A DNA stretch of 64,000 nucleotides from Sulfitobacter sp. (GTDB lineage: Bacteria > Pseudomonadota > Alphaproteobacteria > Rhodobacterales > Rhodobacteraceae). This document shows positions 19,791 to 28,816 of the stretch, in pieces. Below the pieces are notes generated by a model. It did not search any database, was not told the DNA's origin, and saw only the letters and a program-made list of their open reading frames with translations. The stretch's first letter is position 1, and each line of letters begins with the position of its first letter. The position numbers and the translations under genes were made by a program. The DNA lies in the NCBI GenBank assembly GCA_029252045.1, contig JAQXCD010000034.1, forward strand, positions 1 to 64,000. Direction: 5' to 3'.

Positions 19791-20281
19791 AGGCCAGCAC
19801 AGGCAAGCCTATCGGTGACAGCGGCCTTGTAACGCCGTTTGTTGCCAGCGGGGCCGAAGCGCTGCGTGATCTTTCCCAAGGTCAGATTGAGCGCGCGATG
19901 CGCTACCTTCAATCTCTACAAGACGTGTTTGGACAGCTTTTCCAAAAGGTTGACATCTTATTGACCCCCGTATCCCCCACGGTCTGTCCCAAGCTTGATC
20001 AAGGCGCCTGGAACAGAACATGGAATGAGGATCTGGCGGCGGAAATGGTCACACACCTCCAATATACGGCACCCATCAACTTTGCCGGATGCCCTGCAAT
20101 GTCTGTGCCTTGTGCAATCGGATCATACACCGGAATGCCTGTGGGCAGTCATCTCATCGCACCCGTTGGGGAAGAAAAGCGATTGTTCAATCTCGCCTAT
20201 GAACTTGAGGCCGAGTTGAAACCGATGGCTAACCTTGGGAACATGCTTAAACGGAGATGGGCAACGGATCAGAGAAATTAA
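19781..20281 (+). pseudogene. amidase (amidase-signature family) C-terminal fragment
   Basis: The frame is open from 19781, directly after a TGA, and encodes about 166 residues that match only the C-terminal third of amidase-signature enzymes: GAEALRDLSQGQIERAMRYLQ, DILLTPVSPTVCP, YTAPINFAGCPAMSVPCAI, and MPVGSHLIAPVGEEKRLFNLAYELE. The catalytic Ser-cisSer-Lys region and the GGSSGG loop are absent. The first ATG in frame is at 19898, but no sensible start context is seen. It is a remnant of a hydrolase gene cut at or near 19780. Confidence 0.8.
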
Positions 20282-20506
20282 ACACACACTGCCAGAATGT
20301 GACTATGCGATAGCCAGAGACCGTATTTGACGCGACTTATCTCTGGAAAAGTTTTGCAAATATGCCCTTAAGAAACCAACTGCCGCAGCAGTCAGAAAGG
20401 TCAGCTAAGTGTCGTAAGCAGCCTTTAGGACTCGCAACATCAAAGTCAGGTTTGTCCCGCATTGCAGACTTCCACAAAATCACTACCAGCCACCCCAGGG
20501 GGAGCG

Positions 20507-21046
20507 TTACCGCCCCAACGCCTTCTCCAACGCCGGTAGAAACCGCTGCTCGTAATCACTGCCGACCAGCGGGCCTGCAAAGCGGAACAGTACAACCCCG
20601 TCTGCGTCCAGAATAAATGTCTCGGGCGGGGCGGTGACGCCCCAGTCGATGGCGGTACGCCCCTGCGGGTCAAACCCGACGGCTGCAAACGGGCTGTCGT
20701 CGTCGCGCAGGTATTTGCTGGCGGCGGATTCGGTGTCTTTGAAATTGATCCCGATGATGTTCAGGCCGTTGGCCTCCATCTCCAGCAGCTTGGGGTGTTC
20801 GGCGCGGCACGGCGGGCACCAGCTGGCCCAGAAGTTCACAAGCGTGACTTCGCCGCTGGCCAGCATCTCTTGCGTCGCTTGCGGGAAGTCGCGCAAGGCG
20901 GCCTCCGGCACCCCCGGCGCCAACTGGCCGACCAATGTTGAGGGCAAACCTTCGGGGTCTTCGCGGTACATGCCCACCACGGCCAGAGCGACAAAGGCGC
21001 CAAAGATCAACGGTGGCGCCATCATTAACGGACTAAACTTTGCCAT
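20507..21046 (-). CDS. ccmG: cytochrome c biogenesis thiol-disulfide protein CcmG/DsbE
   Basis: CcmG is a membrane-anchored periplasmic thioredoxin that reduces apocytochrome c before haem attachment. Of its 179 residues, about 9-27 form the membrane anchor, and the active site is WASWCPPC with Cys 77 and 80. The family-specific GINFKDTESAASKYL and the cis-Pro region GVTAPPETFILD follow. It overlaps ccmD by 14 bases and ends the long minus-strand run from yajC. Confidence 0.96.
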   Translation of the reverse strand: MAKFSPLMMAPPLIFGAFVALAVVGMYREDPEGLPSTLVGQLAPGVPEAALRDFPQATQEMLASGEVTLVNFWASWCPPCRAEHPKLLEMEANGLNIIGINFKDTESAASKYLRDDDSPFAAVGFDPQGRTAIDWGVTAPPETFILDADGVVLFRFAGPLVGSDYEQRFLPALEKALGR

Positions 21047-21197
21047 GGCGTGCCGTCTCCTCTTCTGCGCGGCGCAGGGCGGTGCGGGCTTTGCGGCCGC
21101 GCTGTGTGCTCAGAACCAGCAGCACAGCCATCAGGCCCAGGGTGATGCCATAAGCGCTCAGCACTTCGGTGGCGTATTTTCCAAGATCGGGCATCAT
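21033..21197 (-). CDS. ccmD: haem exporter protein CcmD
   Basis: This 54-residue gene is short and overlaps both neighbours. It begins MMPDLGKYATEVLSAYG, has one membrane helix (ITLGLMAVLLVLSTQ) and a basic, charged tail (RGRKARTALRRAEEE), the standard CcmD layout. CcmD stabilises the CcmABC-CcmE complex that releases holo-CcmE. The first ATG overlaps the ccmC stop by four bases and the end overlaps the ccmG start by 14. A second ATG follows immediately and could be the true start. Confidence 0.92.
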   Translation of the reverse strand: MMPDLGKYATEVLSAYGITLGLMAVLLVLSTQRGRKARTALRRAEEETARHGKV

Positions 21198-21925
21198 GTT
21201 GTTTTGTCCAGTCTAACATTCAGCGCGCGGGTGCGGCGAAGTGCGATTTCAGTGCCCGTGCGATAGAGAACCAGCGCCAGAAACAGCAAGGTAAAGCCAG
21301 CAATTGACAGCACCAGCGGCTGCCAGAATACATCCGATATGTTCTCTTCCTTATCAAGGCTCAGGGTCGCTCCTTGGTGCAAACCCTGGCTCCAGAACAG
21401 CACCGCGTAACGCGACATCAGCGCAAAGACCGAGCCGACGAGGCACAGGACAGAGGTGAGATCAGCGGCGGTGTCGGGGTCCTCCACGGCTTCCCAAAGG
21501 GCGATGTATCCCAGATAGAACAAAAACAGGATCAGGAAGGATGTCAGGCGCGGGTCCCACGCCCACCACGTTCCCCACATCGGCTGGCCCCAGACAGCGC
21601 CCGTGACCAGACCAATCACGGTCATCACCAGCCCTACCGGGGCGGCGGCCTTGGCGGCCAAGGCGCTGACGTGATGGCGGCGCACCAACCAGATCAACGA
21701 GGCAATCAGCATCATGATCCACGCGTTAATCGCGATCCACGCGGCAGGCACATGGATATAGATGATCTTGATGGTAGAGCCTTGGCGGAAATCATCAGGC
21801 GTTGCAAAAAACCCCCATCCGAGGCCAACGATAATACCTATCGCAGCGGCGGCCCAGGCAAAGGGCTGCACGCGCGCGCTGAGCGCTAGAAACTTGACAG
21901 GGTTTGCGTATTTCCAAATGGACAT
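21194..21925 (-). CDS. ccmC: haem-handling membrane protein CcmC
   Basis: CcmC loads haem onto the chaperone CcmE at the outer face of the inner membrane. The 243-residue protein has six membrane segments, the tryptophan-rich motif WGTWWAWDPRLTS and the flanking conserved His in IIYIHVPAAW and HQGATLSL. It lies between ccmB (50 bases upstream) and ccmD (4-base overlap). Confidence 0.97.
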   Translation of the reverse strand: MSIWKYANPVKFLALSARVQPFAWAAAAIGIIVGLGWGFFATPDDFRQGSTIKIIYIHVPAAWIAINAWIMMLIASLIWLVRRHHVSALAAKAAAPVGLVMTVIGLVTGAVWGQPMWGTWWAWDPRLTSFLILFLFYLGYIALWEAVEDPDTAADLTSVLCLVGSVFALMSRYAVLFWSQGLHQGATLSLDKEENISDVFWQPLVLSIAGFTLLFLALVLYRTGTEIALRRTRALNVRLDKTT

Positions 21926-21975
21926 AGCAGGGTTTTAATACTCCGTTAGTAAAGGCTCAATGGGCAAGGTGCGGA

Positions 21976-22632
21976 TCACCGGATTGTCATTCGCAAGGCG
22001 GCAGCGGCGGCAAAGGGTAGCAAGGCAAGCGAGCCGAGGCTGATGCCCGCCAACAGGAACAGCGGCGTCTCAACATCCATACCGATGGCCCCGCGCCGCG
22101 CGGCTTCTGCCCCGAAGATCAGCGTAGGCACATAGAGCGGCAGTACCAGCAGCGACATCAGCAAGCCACCACGCTTGATCCCCACGGTGAGGGCAGCCCC
22201 GAAACAGCCGATCATCGAAAGGGCCGGCGTGCCCAGCATCAGCGAGATTACCAGCCAGCCAAAGCCTTCGGGCGGCAGGTTGAGCAGGACACCCAGAAAG
22301 GGTGCGGCAATCACCAGCGGCAGGCCCGTGGTGATCCAATGGGCGAACCCTTTTACGGCCAAGGCAGCCTCAAGCGGCAACGGGGCGCTGGCCAACACAT
22401 CCAGCGTGCCATCCTCGAAATCCAGCGCCAACAGACGGTCGAGAGACAGCAGGCAGGCCAGCAGTGCGCCCAGCCACAACACACCCGGCGCGATAGAGGA
22501 CAGCAGCGCGCTCTGCGGTCCCACGCTGAAGGGGACAAGCACAACAAGGATCAGGAAAAACGCAAGGCCGAGGCCAAAGCCGCCGCCTGCGCGGAATGCA
22601 AGCCGCAGATCACGGATCAGCAGGGCAATCAC
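21976..22632 (-). CDS. ccmB: ABC transporter permease CcmB
   Basis: CcmB is the membrane subunit of the CcmAB ATPase that drives release of holo-CcmE. It has 218 residues and six hydrophobic segments. Family marks are the N-terminal [31 protein letters not shown], and [13 protein letters not shown]. It overlaps ccmA by four bases. Confidence 0.95.
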   Translation of the reverse strand: MIALLIRDLRLAFRAGGGFGLGLAFFLILVVLVPFSVGPQSALLSSIAPGVLWLGALLACLLSLDRLLALDFEDGTLDVLASAPLPLEAALAVKGFAHWITTGLPLVIAAPFLGVLLNLPPEGFGWLVISLMLGTPALSMIGCFGAALTVGIKRGGLLMSLLVLPLYVPTLIFGAEAARRGAIGMDVETPLFLLAGISLGSLALLPFAAAAALRMTIR

Positions 22633-23249
22633 AAGAACGCCTCGTCGCTGGCGCCGTGAAGCGCGGTCGGGGCGGCCCGCAGCGGGGTCACATCCAGCAC
22701 TTGGGCATCGGTCAGCCCAAGGTCGATATGGGTGGCCAGCAGCGCCATGCCCCCTGCCCTTAAATGCGCACGCACTGCATCCGCGAACAGCTTTACCGCA
22801 TCAACGTCCAGCGAAACTGTCGGCTCGTCCAGCACCCAGATTGGCCGCCCTGTCACCATCAGGCGTGCAAGCCCCGCGCGGCGTTTCTGACCCGCTGACA
22901 GCGTTCCGGCTAAACGGTCGGCCAGCGGGGCAAGCGCATAAGCCTCAAGTGCGGCATCAATGTCTCGGCGTCCGTAGACCGCCGCCCAGAAGGTCAGGTT
23001 CTCTGCCACGCTCAGCATCGCCTTGAGACCGTCGGCATGCCCCGCATAGGCCACCGTGTCTGCGGCGCCTTCAATTTTGCCCGCAAGGGGCGGTTGCAGT
23101 CCTACAATGGTGCGCAGCAGCGTGGTTTTGCCTGATCCGTTGGGCCCGCGCAAAATCATCGCAGCGCCTGCGGTCAGCGTAAAACTGACCCCGCTCAGCA
23201 CCGGAACGCCGCCGCGTGCAACCGCGATATCTGACAGGCGTAGCTCCAT
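22629..23249 (-). CDS. ccmA: ABC transporter ATPase CcmA
   Basis: CcmA is the ATP-hydrolysing subunit working with CcmB in cytochrome c maturation. The 206-residue protein has Walker [11 protein letters not shown] near residue 33, the signature [14 protein letters not shown], and Walker B with DEPTVSLD. The ATG at 23247-23249 opens [10 protein letters not shown]; the longer frame upstream overlaps the preceding gene without conservation. It starts the ccmABCDG block. Confidence 0.96.
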   Translation of the reverse strand: MELRLSDIAVARGGVPVLSGVSFTLTAGAAMILRGPNGSGKTTLLRTIVGLQPPLAGKIEGAADTVAYAGHADGLKAMLSVAENLTFWAAVYGRRDIDAALEAYALAPLADRLAGTLSAGQKRRAGLARLMVTGRPIWVLDEPTVSLDVDAVKLFADAVRAHLRAGGMALLATHIDLGLTDAQVLDVTPLRAAPTALHGASDEAFL

Positions 23250-23253
23250 CGTG

Positions 23254-23607
23254 CTAGATCGGCAGCATGGCGAGGGCCACGCGGCGGCCTTCACTCAGCA
23301 AAACGTTATAGGTGCGGGCCGCTGCGGGGGATGCCATTGCCTCAACCCCGACACCTGCCTCTTCCAAGCGCGTGCGCAGGCCGCGCGGCAGGTGCGCTAT
23401 CTCGGCTCCGGTTCCGATAAAGATTACGTCTGTTTCCGATACCAAAGCTGTCAAAGCATCCACGTCATCAAAGCCGCTCCATGTGCGGGTACCGGAGGGT
23501 GCGGTGATTACAGCGCCGTGAATGACCTGCCCGCCAATGCGGAAGAATCCGGGGCCGTAGCCTTCAACAGGCTTGGCATCGTTAAAGACAATCTCATTCA
23601 GGCGCAT
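23254..23607 (-). CDS. Mth938-like (DUF498) domain protein
   Basis: This 117-residue protein is a single Mth938-like domain: [18 protein letters not shown], then [15 protein letters not shown], then [31 protein letters not shown]. The family relates to the NDUFAF3 assembly factor of mitochondrial complex I in eukaryotes; in bacteria it is frequently found beside secDF and its role is not set. It sits 4 bases from ccmA and 3 bases from the TSUP permease gene. Confidence 0.88.
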   Translation of the reverse strand: MRLNEIVFNDAKPVEGYGPGFFRIGGQVIHGAVITAPSGTRTWSGFDDVDALTALVSETDVIFIGTGAEIAHLPRGLRTRLEEAGVGVEAMASPAAARTYNVLLSEGRRVALAMLPI

Positions 23608-23610
23608 CGG

Positions 23611-24366
23611 TCATCCTTTCCAGAGCGGCAGGCCGACAATAGCCGATGCCGCAATGACGAGATAGGCCACGTTGCGAAAAACACGCTCGGCGGCTGGGTC
23701 AAATAGACGCGCACCCACCACGTTAGCGATCAGATTGGGGATGCCCACCAAAAGGCCCAGCACCACGATGGACCAGTTCATCATGCCCAGCAGGGTCAGC
23801 AGCACAAACAGCAGCAGGTCAAGCGCCACCAGATAGAGCAGAAAATTCGCGCGGATCACCGCCGCTGGCAAAGAACTGGCCATATAGAGCATGATCACAG
23901 GCGGGCCGGGAATGCCTGCAAAGCCAGTCATAAAGCCGCCCAAGGCCCCCGCAAAGATGGTCAACCGCCGCGTGAGCGCGCCTTTTAGGCGCCAGCCTGC
24001 GACGGTCAGCCCCAGCAAGGTAATCACGCTGGCCGACACAACCCAGCCAAACAACGTCGCGTCCATCTTGCTCAGTGCCCAGACGCCCAAAGGCAGGGCC
24101 AGAATGGCACCGATCACCAGCAGCCCCACGTCCCGCGGCGCACCTTCGCGCCACGCCGCACGCGCATTAGGCAGCGGGCCTACCAGTTCTGTCGCGACAA
24201 GGAATATAACCGCCTCTACCGGTGACAAGACCGAGCTGGCGACAGGCATAATCACCATTGCAGAGCCGAAACCGGCAAAGCCACGCACCAGCCCTGCAAC
24301 GCAAACCGCAGCTACCAGCCAGACCAGCCCTTGGGTCGCAAAGGCTGCAGCCAGTATATCAGGCAT
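23611..24366 (-). CDS. TSUP (TauE/SafE) family membrane permease
   Basis: The 251-residue protein has seven to eight hydrophobic segments and the TSUP pattern GLVRGFAGFGSAMVIMPV in the first half, repeated as GFMTGFAGIPGPPVIMLYMA in the second. Characterised members export sulfite or organosulfur acids, but the substrate here is unknown. Its start overlaps the secF stop by 8 bases and the Mth938 gene follows at 3 bases, so it is a member of the sec-ccm run. Confidence 0.87.
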   Translation of the reverse strand: MPDILAAAFATQGLVWLVAAVCVAGLVRGFAGFGSAMVIMPVASSVLSPVEAVIFLVATELVGPLPNARAAWREGAPRDVGLLVIGAILALPLGVWALSKMDATLFGWVVSASVITLLGLTVAGWRLKGALTRRLTIFAGALGGFMTGFAGIPGPPVIMLYMASSLPAAVIRANFLLYLVALDLLLFVLLTLLGMMNWSIVVLGLLVGIPNLIANVVGARLFDPAAERVFRNVAYLVIAASAIVGLPLWKG

Positions 24367-25327
24367 CTATGTTGGCGTATTGATTGCCTGCATTTGCATC
24401 CGGCTTGGACCAGTCGCGCTTGACCCCGAAATAGAGCAGCACAGCTGTCGCTACGAAGATCGAGGAGTACGTCCCGACAATAATGCCCCAGATCATCGCA
24501 AATACAAATCCGCGGATCACGTCGCCGCCCAGCACAAACAGAGCGATCAGCGCCAGCAAAGTGGTGAAGGATGTCATGAAAGTCCGGCTCAGTGTCTCGT
24601 TGATTGACAGGTTCAAGACTTCTTTCAGGGGGCGGTTTTTGTATTTGCGCAGGTTTTCACGCACGCGGTCAAAGACAACCACGGTATCGTTCAGCGAATA
24701 ACCGACGATGGTGAGCAAGGCCGCAATAATCGCAAGGTCAAAACGGATTTGCACTTCGGAGAAGACACCGATTGTCAGGATCACATCGTGGATCAGCGCC
24801 AGCACGGCACCCGCAGCGAATTGCCACTCGAACCGCAGCCAGATGTAGACCAGAACAGCACTGATGGCCAAAACAACAGCGATGATCGCAGTGTTGATCA
24901 GCTCGCCCGAAACTTTGGGGCCAACAGATTCAACCGAAATAAACTTGATATCGGGACGTGCGGTTTTCAGCGCGCCTTCAACAGCTTCGATCAGCTCCGT
25001 TGTGACCGCTTCCTGCTCGTCCTGTGCCTGAATTCGGATCATTGCCACGTTCTGCTCTGGACCGAAATTCGGGTCAAACACTTCGGTGATGGTGATATCG
25101 CCCAGCTCCAGCGTACCGATGGCATCCCGGTATTCCGAGATCACCACAGGGCGCGGGCTTTCGGTGCGGATGGTCGTCCCGCCGCGAAAATCGATACCAT
25201 AGTTCAGGCCCTGTAGCAGGAAGGAAGCAAAAGCCACCACCATCATCAGGCCCGAAATCCCCAGCCACAGCTTCCAGCGGGTAAAAAAATCGAAGTTGGT
25301 GTTCTGTTTTACAAGTCTGAGGCGCAT
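24359..25327 (-). CDS. secF: protein translocase subunit SecF
   Basis: SecF works with SecD to use the proton gradient to pull exported proteins through SecYEG. The 322-residue protein has the N-terminal helix, the LNYGIDFRGGTTI motif, a small periplasmic domain, and five C-terminal helices with SLNDTVVVFDRVRENL and the ISR-like SRTFMTSFTTLLAL. It starts one base after secD ends. Confidence 0.97.
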   Translation of the reverse strand: MRLRLVKQNTNFDFFTRWKLWLGISGLMMVVAFASFLLQGLNYGIDFRGGTTIRTESPRPVVISEYRDAIGTLELGDITITEVFDPNFGPEQNVAMIRIQAQDEQEAVTTELIEAVEGALKTARPDIKFISVESVGPKVSGELINTAIIAVVLAISAVLVYIWLRFEWQFAAGAVLALIHDVILTIGVFSEVQIRFDLAIIAALLTIVGYSLNDTVVVFDRVRENLRKYKNRPLKEVLNLSINETLSRTFMTSFTTLLALIALFVLGGDVIRGFVFAMIWGIIVGTYSSIFVATAVLLYFGVKRDWSKPDANAGNQYANIDA

Positions 25328-25328
25328 A

Positions 25329-26978
25329 TCAAAGCTCTATCGTTTTGGGACGGCGGCGTTCATACCAGATGACCACCATCAGACGTGTTACAAAAATTGC
25401 CGTAAAGACGGATGTAATAATCCCCAGCCCCAGCGTGATGGCAAAACCGCGCACAGGGCCTGAACCCATCGCAAAAAGAATCACAGCCGTAATAAGGGTC
25501 GTGATGTTGGCATCCAGAATAGCGCTGAGCGCTTTTTCATAGCCCAGTGCAATCGCACGCGCAGGCCCTTTGGCCGTGGCTGCTTCCTCGCGGATACGCT
25601 CGAAAATCAGCACGTTGGCGTCTACGGCCATACCCACCGTCAACACAATCCCAGCAATACCCGGCAGGGTCAGCGTGGCGCCGATTAGGCTCAGCAGGCC
25701 AAACATCAAACCGACGTTGATAATCAGGGCGATGTTGGCGAAGATGCCGAACAACCCGTAGGCGGCCCACATGAAGAACAGCACCAAGGCAAAAGCCACC
25801 ATCGTGGCCACTTTGCCTGCGTCGATGCTGTCTTGGCCCAGCTCCGGACCAATTGTCCGCTCCTCAAGGAAGTCGAGCTTGGCAGGCAAGGCACCAGCGC
25901 GGAGCAACACCGCAAGGCGGGTGGATTCCTCAACATCAAAGTTGCCTGTGATAATGCCGGAACCACCGGGAATATGGCTTTGGATTGTGGGCGCGCTTAC
26001 CACTTCGTCATCCAGCACAATCGCGAAGGGCGAGCCGATGTTCTCGGCCGTGTAGTCACCAAACTTGCGCGCGCCTGTGGTGTTAAAGCGGAAGCTGACA
26101 GCGGGCGCGCCGTTCTGGTCAAAGCTGGGCTGTGCATCGACCAGCTCTTCACCTGTCACAACAGGTGCACTCTCGACCACATAAAATAGTCCCTGCTCGT
26201 CCAGCGAGGGGATAACTTTGTTGCCGACGCCCGGATTTGTCGTGCCATCCGTGGTGCGGCTGACCACAGGACTAAACGTCAGTTGTGCTGTTGTGCCGAT
26301 GATCGCCTTCAGCTCGGCGGCGGAACCGATGCCGGGCACCTGAATAAGAATACGGTCAGTACCCTGACGCTGGATTGTCGGCTCACGCGTGCCGACTTCG
26401 TCGATACGGCGGCGAATGATTTCCAGCGATTGCTGCATCGTCCGCTCGTCGGTCGCGGCTTTCTCTGCGGCGGAGAGGACAACGGTGATCACACCTGTGT
26501 CGCCCGCAATCTCGATGTCGTTGGCCCCTGCGCCGGTCAGGGTTTGCACGGGGCGCGCAAGACCGCGCACAACCGCCAGCGCCTCGGTCATCTTTTCAGG
26601 ATCACTCAAGCGGACTTTCAGCTCGCCATCCGCGGCATCTTGGCGGCGGACCGGCGTCAGGCCGCGCAGGGCGTCGCGGACTTCGGGCCACATTGCCTCC
26701 ATCCGCGCGGCATAGACATCCGTCACGCGGACCTCGGCCAGCAGGTGTGCACCGCCGCGCAAATCAAGCCCGAGGTTTACCAGCCCGTTGGGCAGGAAAT
26801 CCGGCCACAAGGCACGCTGCGCCTCAAGCTCGGGTGTGCTTCCCGACAGCTCGATCGCTTTCACGGCATCATTATGCTGCTCAACAGGCGTGTAAAACGC
26901 GTTTGGCATTGCCAGCAACAGACCGACAGCACATGTCAGCCAGATGGCGATGCGTTTCCATACGGATATCTGGAGCAT
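25329..26978 (-). CDS. secD: protein translocase subunit SecD
   Basis: SecD is the larger membrane subunit of the SecDF motor. Its 549 residues show the first helix, GLDLRGGAHLL, the P1 head domain, and six helices with LGQDSIDAGKVA, GIVLTVGMAVDANVLIFERIREE (read over the motif core) and the conserved DANITTLITA. The start follows AGGCGGGCGG. It is third in the yajC-secD-secF order, 36 bases after yajC. Confidence 0.97.
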   Translation of the reverse strand: MLQISVWKRIAIWLTCAVGLLLAMPNAFYTPVEQHNDAVKAIELSGSTPELEAQRALWPDFLPNGLVNLGLDLRGGAHLLAEVRVTDVYAARMEAMWPEVRDALRGLTPVRRQDAADGELKVRLSDPEKMTEALAVVRGLARPVQTLTGAGANDIEIAGDTGVITVVLSAAEKAATDERTMQQSLEIIRRRIDEVGTREPTIQRQGTDRILIQVPGIGSAAELKAIIGTTAQLTFSPVVSRTTDGTTNPGVGNKVIPSLDEQGLFYVVESAPVVTGEELVDAQPSFDQNGAPAVSFRFNTTGARKFGDYTAENIGSPFAIVLDDEVVSAPTIQSHIPGGSGIITGNFDVEESTRLAVLLRAGALPAKLDFLEERTIGPELGQDSIDAGKVATMVAFALVLFFMWAAYGLFGIFANIALIINVGLMFGLLSLIGATLTLPGIAGIVLTVGMAVDANVLIFERIREEAATAKGPARAIALGYEKALSAILDANITTLITAVILFAMGSGPVRGFAITLGLGIITSVFTAIFVTRLMVVIWYERRRPKTIEL

Positions 26979-27014
26979 AAACCGCCCGCCTTTTGTATTG
27001 TCGTCTGAGTAGGA

Positions 27015-27293
27015 TTACTTGGCTGGTTCGGTCTTGCTGATCACGCTGGCAATCGTCGACTGGATCACGCGAACCTTAACGCCATCGGCAATCTCGACCT
27101 CGACTTCACCATCTTCCTTGACCTTGACCACTTTGCCAATGATCCCGCCTTGCGTGATCACCTGATCCCCGCGACGCAGGGCAGCAACCATCGCCTGATG
27201 ATCTTTCAGCTTTTTCTGCTGCGGGCGGATCAGCAGGAAATACATGATACCAAAGATAAGGATCAGCGGGATGAATTGCTCGATGCCTGACAT
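27015..27293 (-). CDS. yajC: Sec translocase accessory subunit YajC
   Basis: YajC is a small single-pass inner-membrane protein that associates with SecDF. Of 92 residues, about 6-22 form the helix (FIPLILIFGIMYFLLI), followed by RPQQKKLKDHQAM and the conserved RGDQVITQGGIIGKV. It opens the minus-strand run reaching to ccmG and diverges from serS across about 210 bases. AAGGAC precedes the start. Confidence 0.96.
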   Translation of the reverse strand: MSGIEQFIPLILIFGIMYFLLIRPQQKKLKDHQAMVAALRRGDQVITQGGIIGKVVKVKEDGEVEVEIADGVKVRVIQSTIASVISKTEPAK

Positions 27294-27507
27294 GGGATAG
27301 TCCTTTTATATGGGTCGTGGGGGCCGTGCCCCGCTATCTGAAGTTGGCCAGAACCTATGCGCGGGGGCAGCGCTTTGCAAGGCGCTGTGGTGCCAGAAAC
27401 CGGTCTTTGCCAGAGATTTCGCAGCCGCATTCCACCCCCCTCTATTCTGTGGTGAAATAATCGGCCATAACGCGGCCCATACGATTCATTTAAACGAGGA
27501 CAGACCC

Positions 27508-28800
27508 ATGCATGACATTCGTGCCATACGCGAAAACCCCGATGCCTTTGACGCAGCTCTGGCGCGGCGCTGTGATGCGGCATTGTCCTCGGCCATTCTG
27601 GCACTGGACAGCGAGCGGCGCGGCAAAATTCAGGCAGCAGAGGCCGCTCAGGCCGAGCAGAATGCGGCGTCCAAAGACGTAGGAGCGGCCAAAGCCAAAG
27701 GCGATGATGCCGAATTCGAACGGCTACGCGCATTGGTCTCTGAAAAGAAGGCCGAAGTGGCCGCGATGCAGACCGAAGCGAAAGAGCTGGATGCCAAGCT
27801 CACCGATATGTTGGCCCGCATACCGAATATTCCTGCCGATGATGTACCGGACGGTGCTGATGAGGCAGGAAACATCGAGATCAAGCGCTGGGGCGATGTG
27901 CCCAGCTTCGCCTTCACGCCACGCGAACACTACGATCTGGACAGTGTCACCGCATCAATGGATTTCGAGACGGCTGCAAAAACCTCCGGCGCGCGGTTTG
28001 TGATGTTGAAACGCGGTGTTGCCCGTATCCACCGCGCGCTTGCGCAGTTTATGCTCGACACCCATGTGGATGAAAACGGCCTGACGGAAGTGAACTCTCC
28101 CGTGCTGGTCCGCGACGATGCCATGTATGGCACCGACAAGTTGCCAAAGTTCGGTGAAGACAGCTATCGCACCACCGATGGCATGTGGCTGGTGCCTACG
28201 TCCGAAGTGCCGCTGACCTACACGGTGGCAAATGACACGCTGGAAGCGTCCGATTTGCCGCGCCGGATGACATCGCACACGCTGTGCTTCCGCTCGGAAG
28301 CCGGATCGGCGGGCCGTGACACCACAGGCATGCTGCGCCAGCACCAGTTTGAAAAGGTCGAGATGGTTTCGATCACGCTGCCCGAAGAATCAGATACCGA
28401 GCAGCAGCGCATGCTGGCCTGTGCCGAAGGGATTTTGGAAAAGCTGGGTGTGCCCTACCGCACCATCATCCTGTGCACAGGTGACATGGGCTTTGGCGCG
28501 CGCCGCACCTATGACATCGAGGCCTGGCTGCCCGGCCAGAATGCCTACCGCGAGATCAGCTCGGTCTCGACCACAGGTGATTTTCAAGCGCGCCGCATGA
28601 ATGCGCGGTTCAAGCCTGCCGAGGGCGGCAAGCCGCAATTTGTGCACACACTTAACGGGTCCGGCCTTGCCGTCGGGCGCTGCCTGATTGCTGTGTTGGA
28701 AAACGGCCAGCAGGAAGACGGCACCGTGGTGCTGCCTGCAGTTCTAGCCCCCTATCTGGGCGGCAATACCACGCTGGCCCTCGACGGCACATTGGTGTGA
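27508..28800 (+). CDS. serS: seryl-tRNA synthetase
   Basis: SerRS charges tRNA-Ser. The 430-residue protein has the N-terminal antiparallel coiled-coil arm (about residues 30-110, rich in Ala, Glu and Lys), then class II motif 2 ([21 protein letters not shown]) and motif 3 ([17 protein letters not shown]). The ATG at 27508 opens [14 protein letters not shown], and GAGGA lies before it. It is a single-gene unit divergent from yajC. Confidence 0.97.
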   Translation: MHDIRAIRENPDAFDAALARRCDAALSSAILALDSERRGKIQAAEAAQAEQNAASKDVGAAKAKGDDAEFERLRALVSEKKAEVAAMQTEAKELDAKLTDMLARIPNIPADDVPDGADEAGNIEIKRWGDVPSFAFTPREHYDLDSVTASMDFETAAKTSGARFVMLKRGVARIHRALAQFMLDTHVDENGLTEVNSPVLVRDDAMYGTDKLPKFGEDSYRTTDGMWLVPTSEVPLTYTVANDTLEASDLPRRMTSHTLCFRSEAGSAGRDTTGMLRQHQFEKVEMVSITLPEESDTEQQRMLACAEGILEKLGVPYRTIILCTGDMGFGARRTYDIEAWLPGQNAYREISSVSTTGDFQARRMNARFKPAEGGKPQFVHTLNGSGLAVGRCLIAVLENGQQEDGTVVLPAVLAPYLGGNTTLALDGTLV

Positions 28801-28816
28801 TTTGCGCGGTCGGGGC

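Larger units (their letters stand above)
18019..20506. other. candidate inserted and partly decayed segment between acnA and ccmG
   Basis: This 2.5-kb stretch carries two intact genes (cidA/lrgB type) and gene debris. The 335 bases from 18019 to 18353 hold no gene I can recognise and probably include the cidA promoter. 19421-19687 and 20282-20506 also hold nothing recognisable. Between them lie a truncated transporter-like tail on the minus strand and a truncated amidase on the plus strand, meeting near 19780. Non-coding parts look richer in A and T than the neighbouring genes. In other Roseobacter genomes, as I recall, acnA and ccmG are close neighbours, so insertion here is inferred. No transposase, integrase or clear flanking repeat was found. 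Confidence 0.5.

Noticed and set aside
20282-20506. A terminator or gene in the spacer before the ccmG stop
   Set aside because: Only a short CCCC/GGGG element is visible near 20494-20503 and it is too weak to call.
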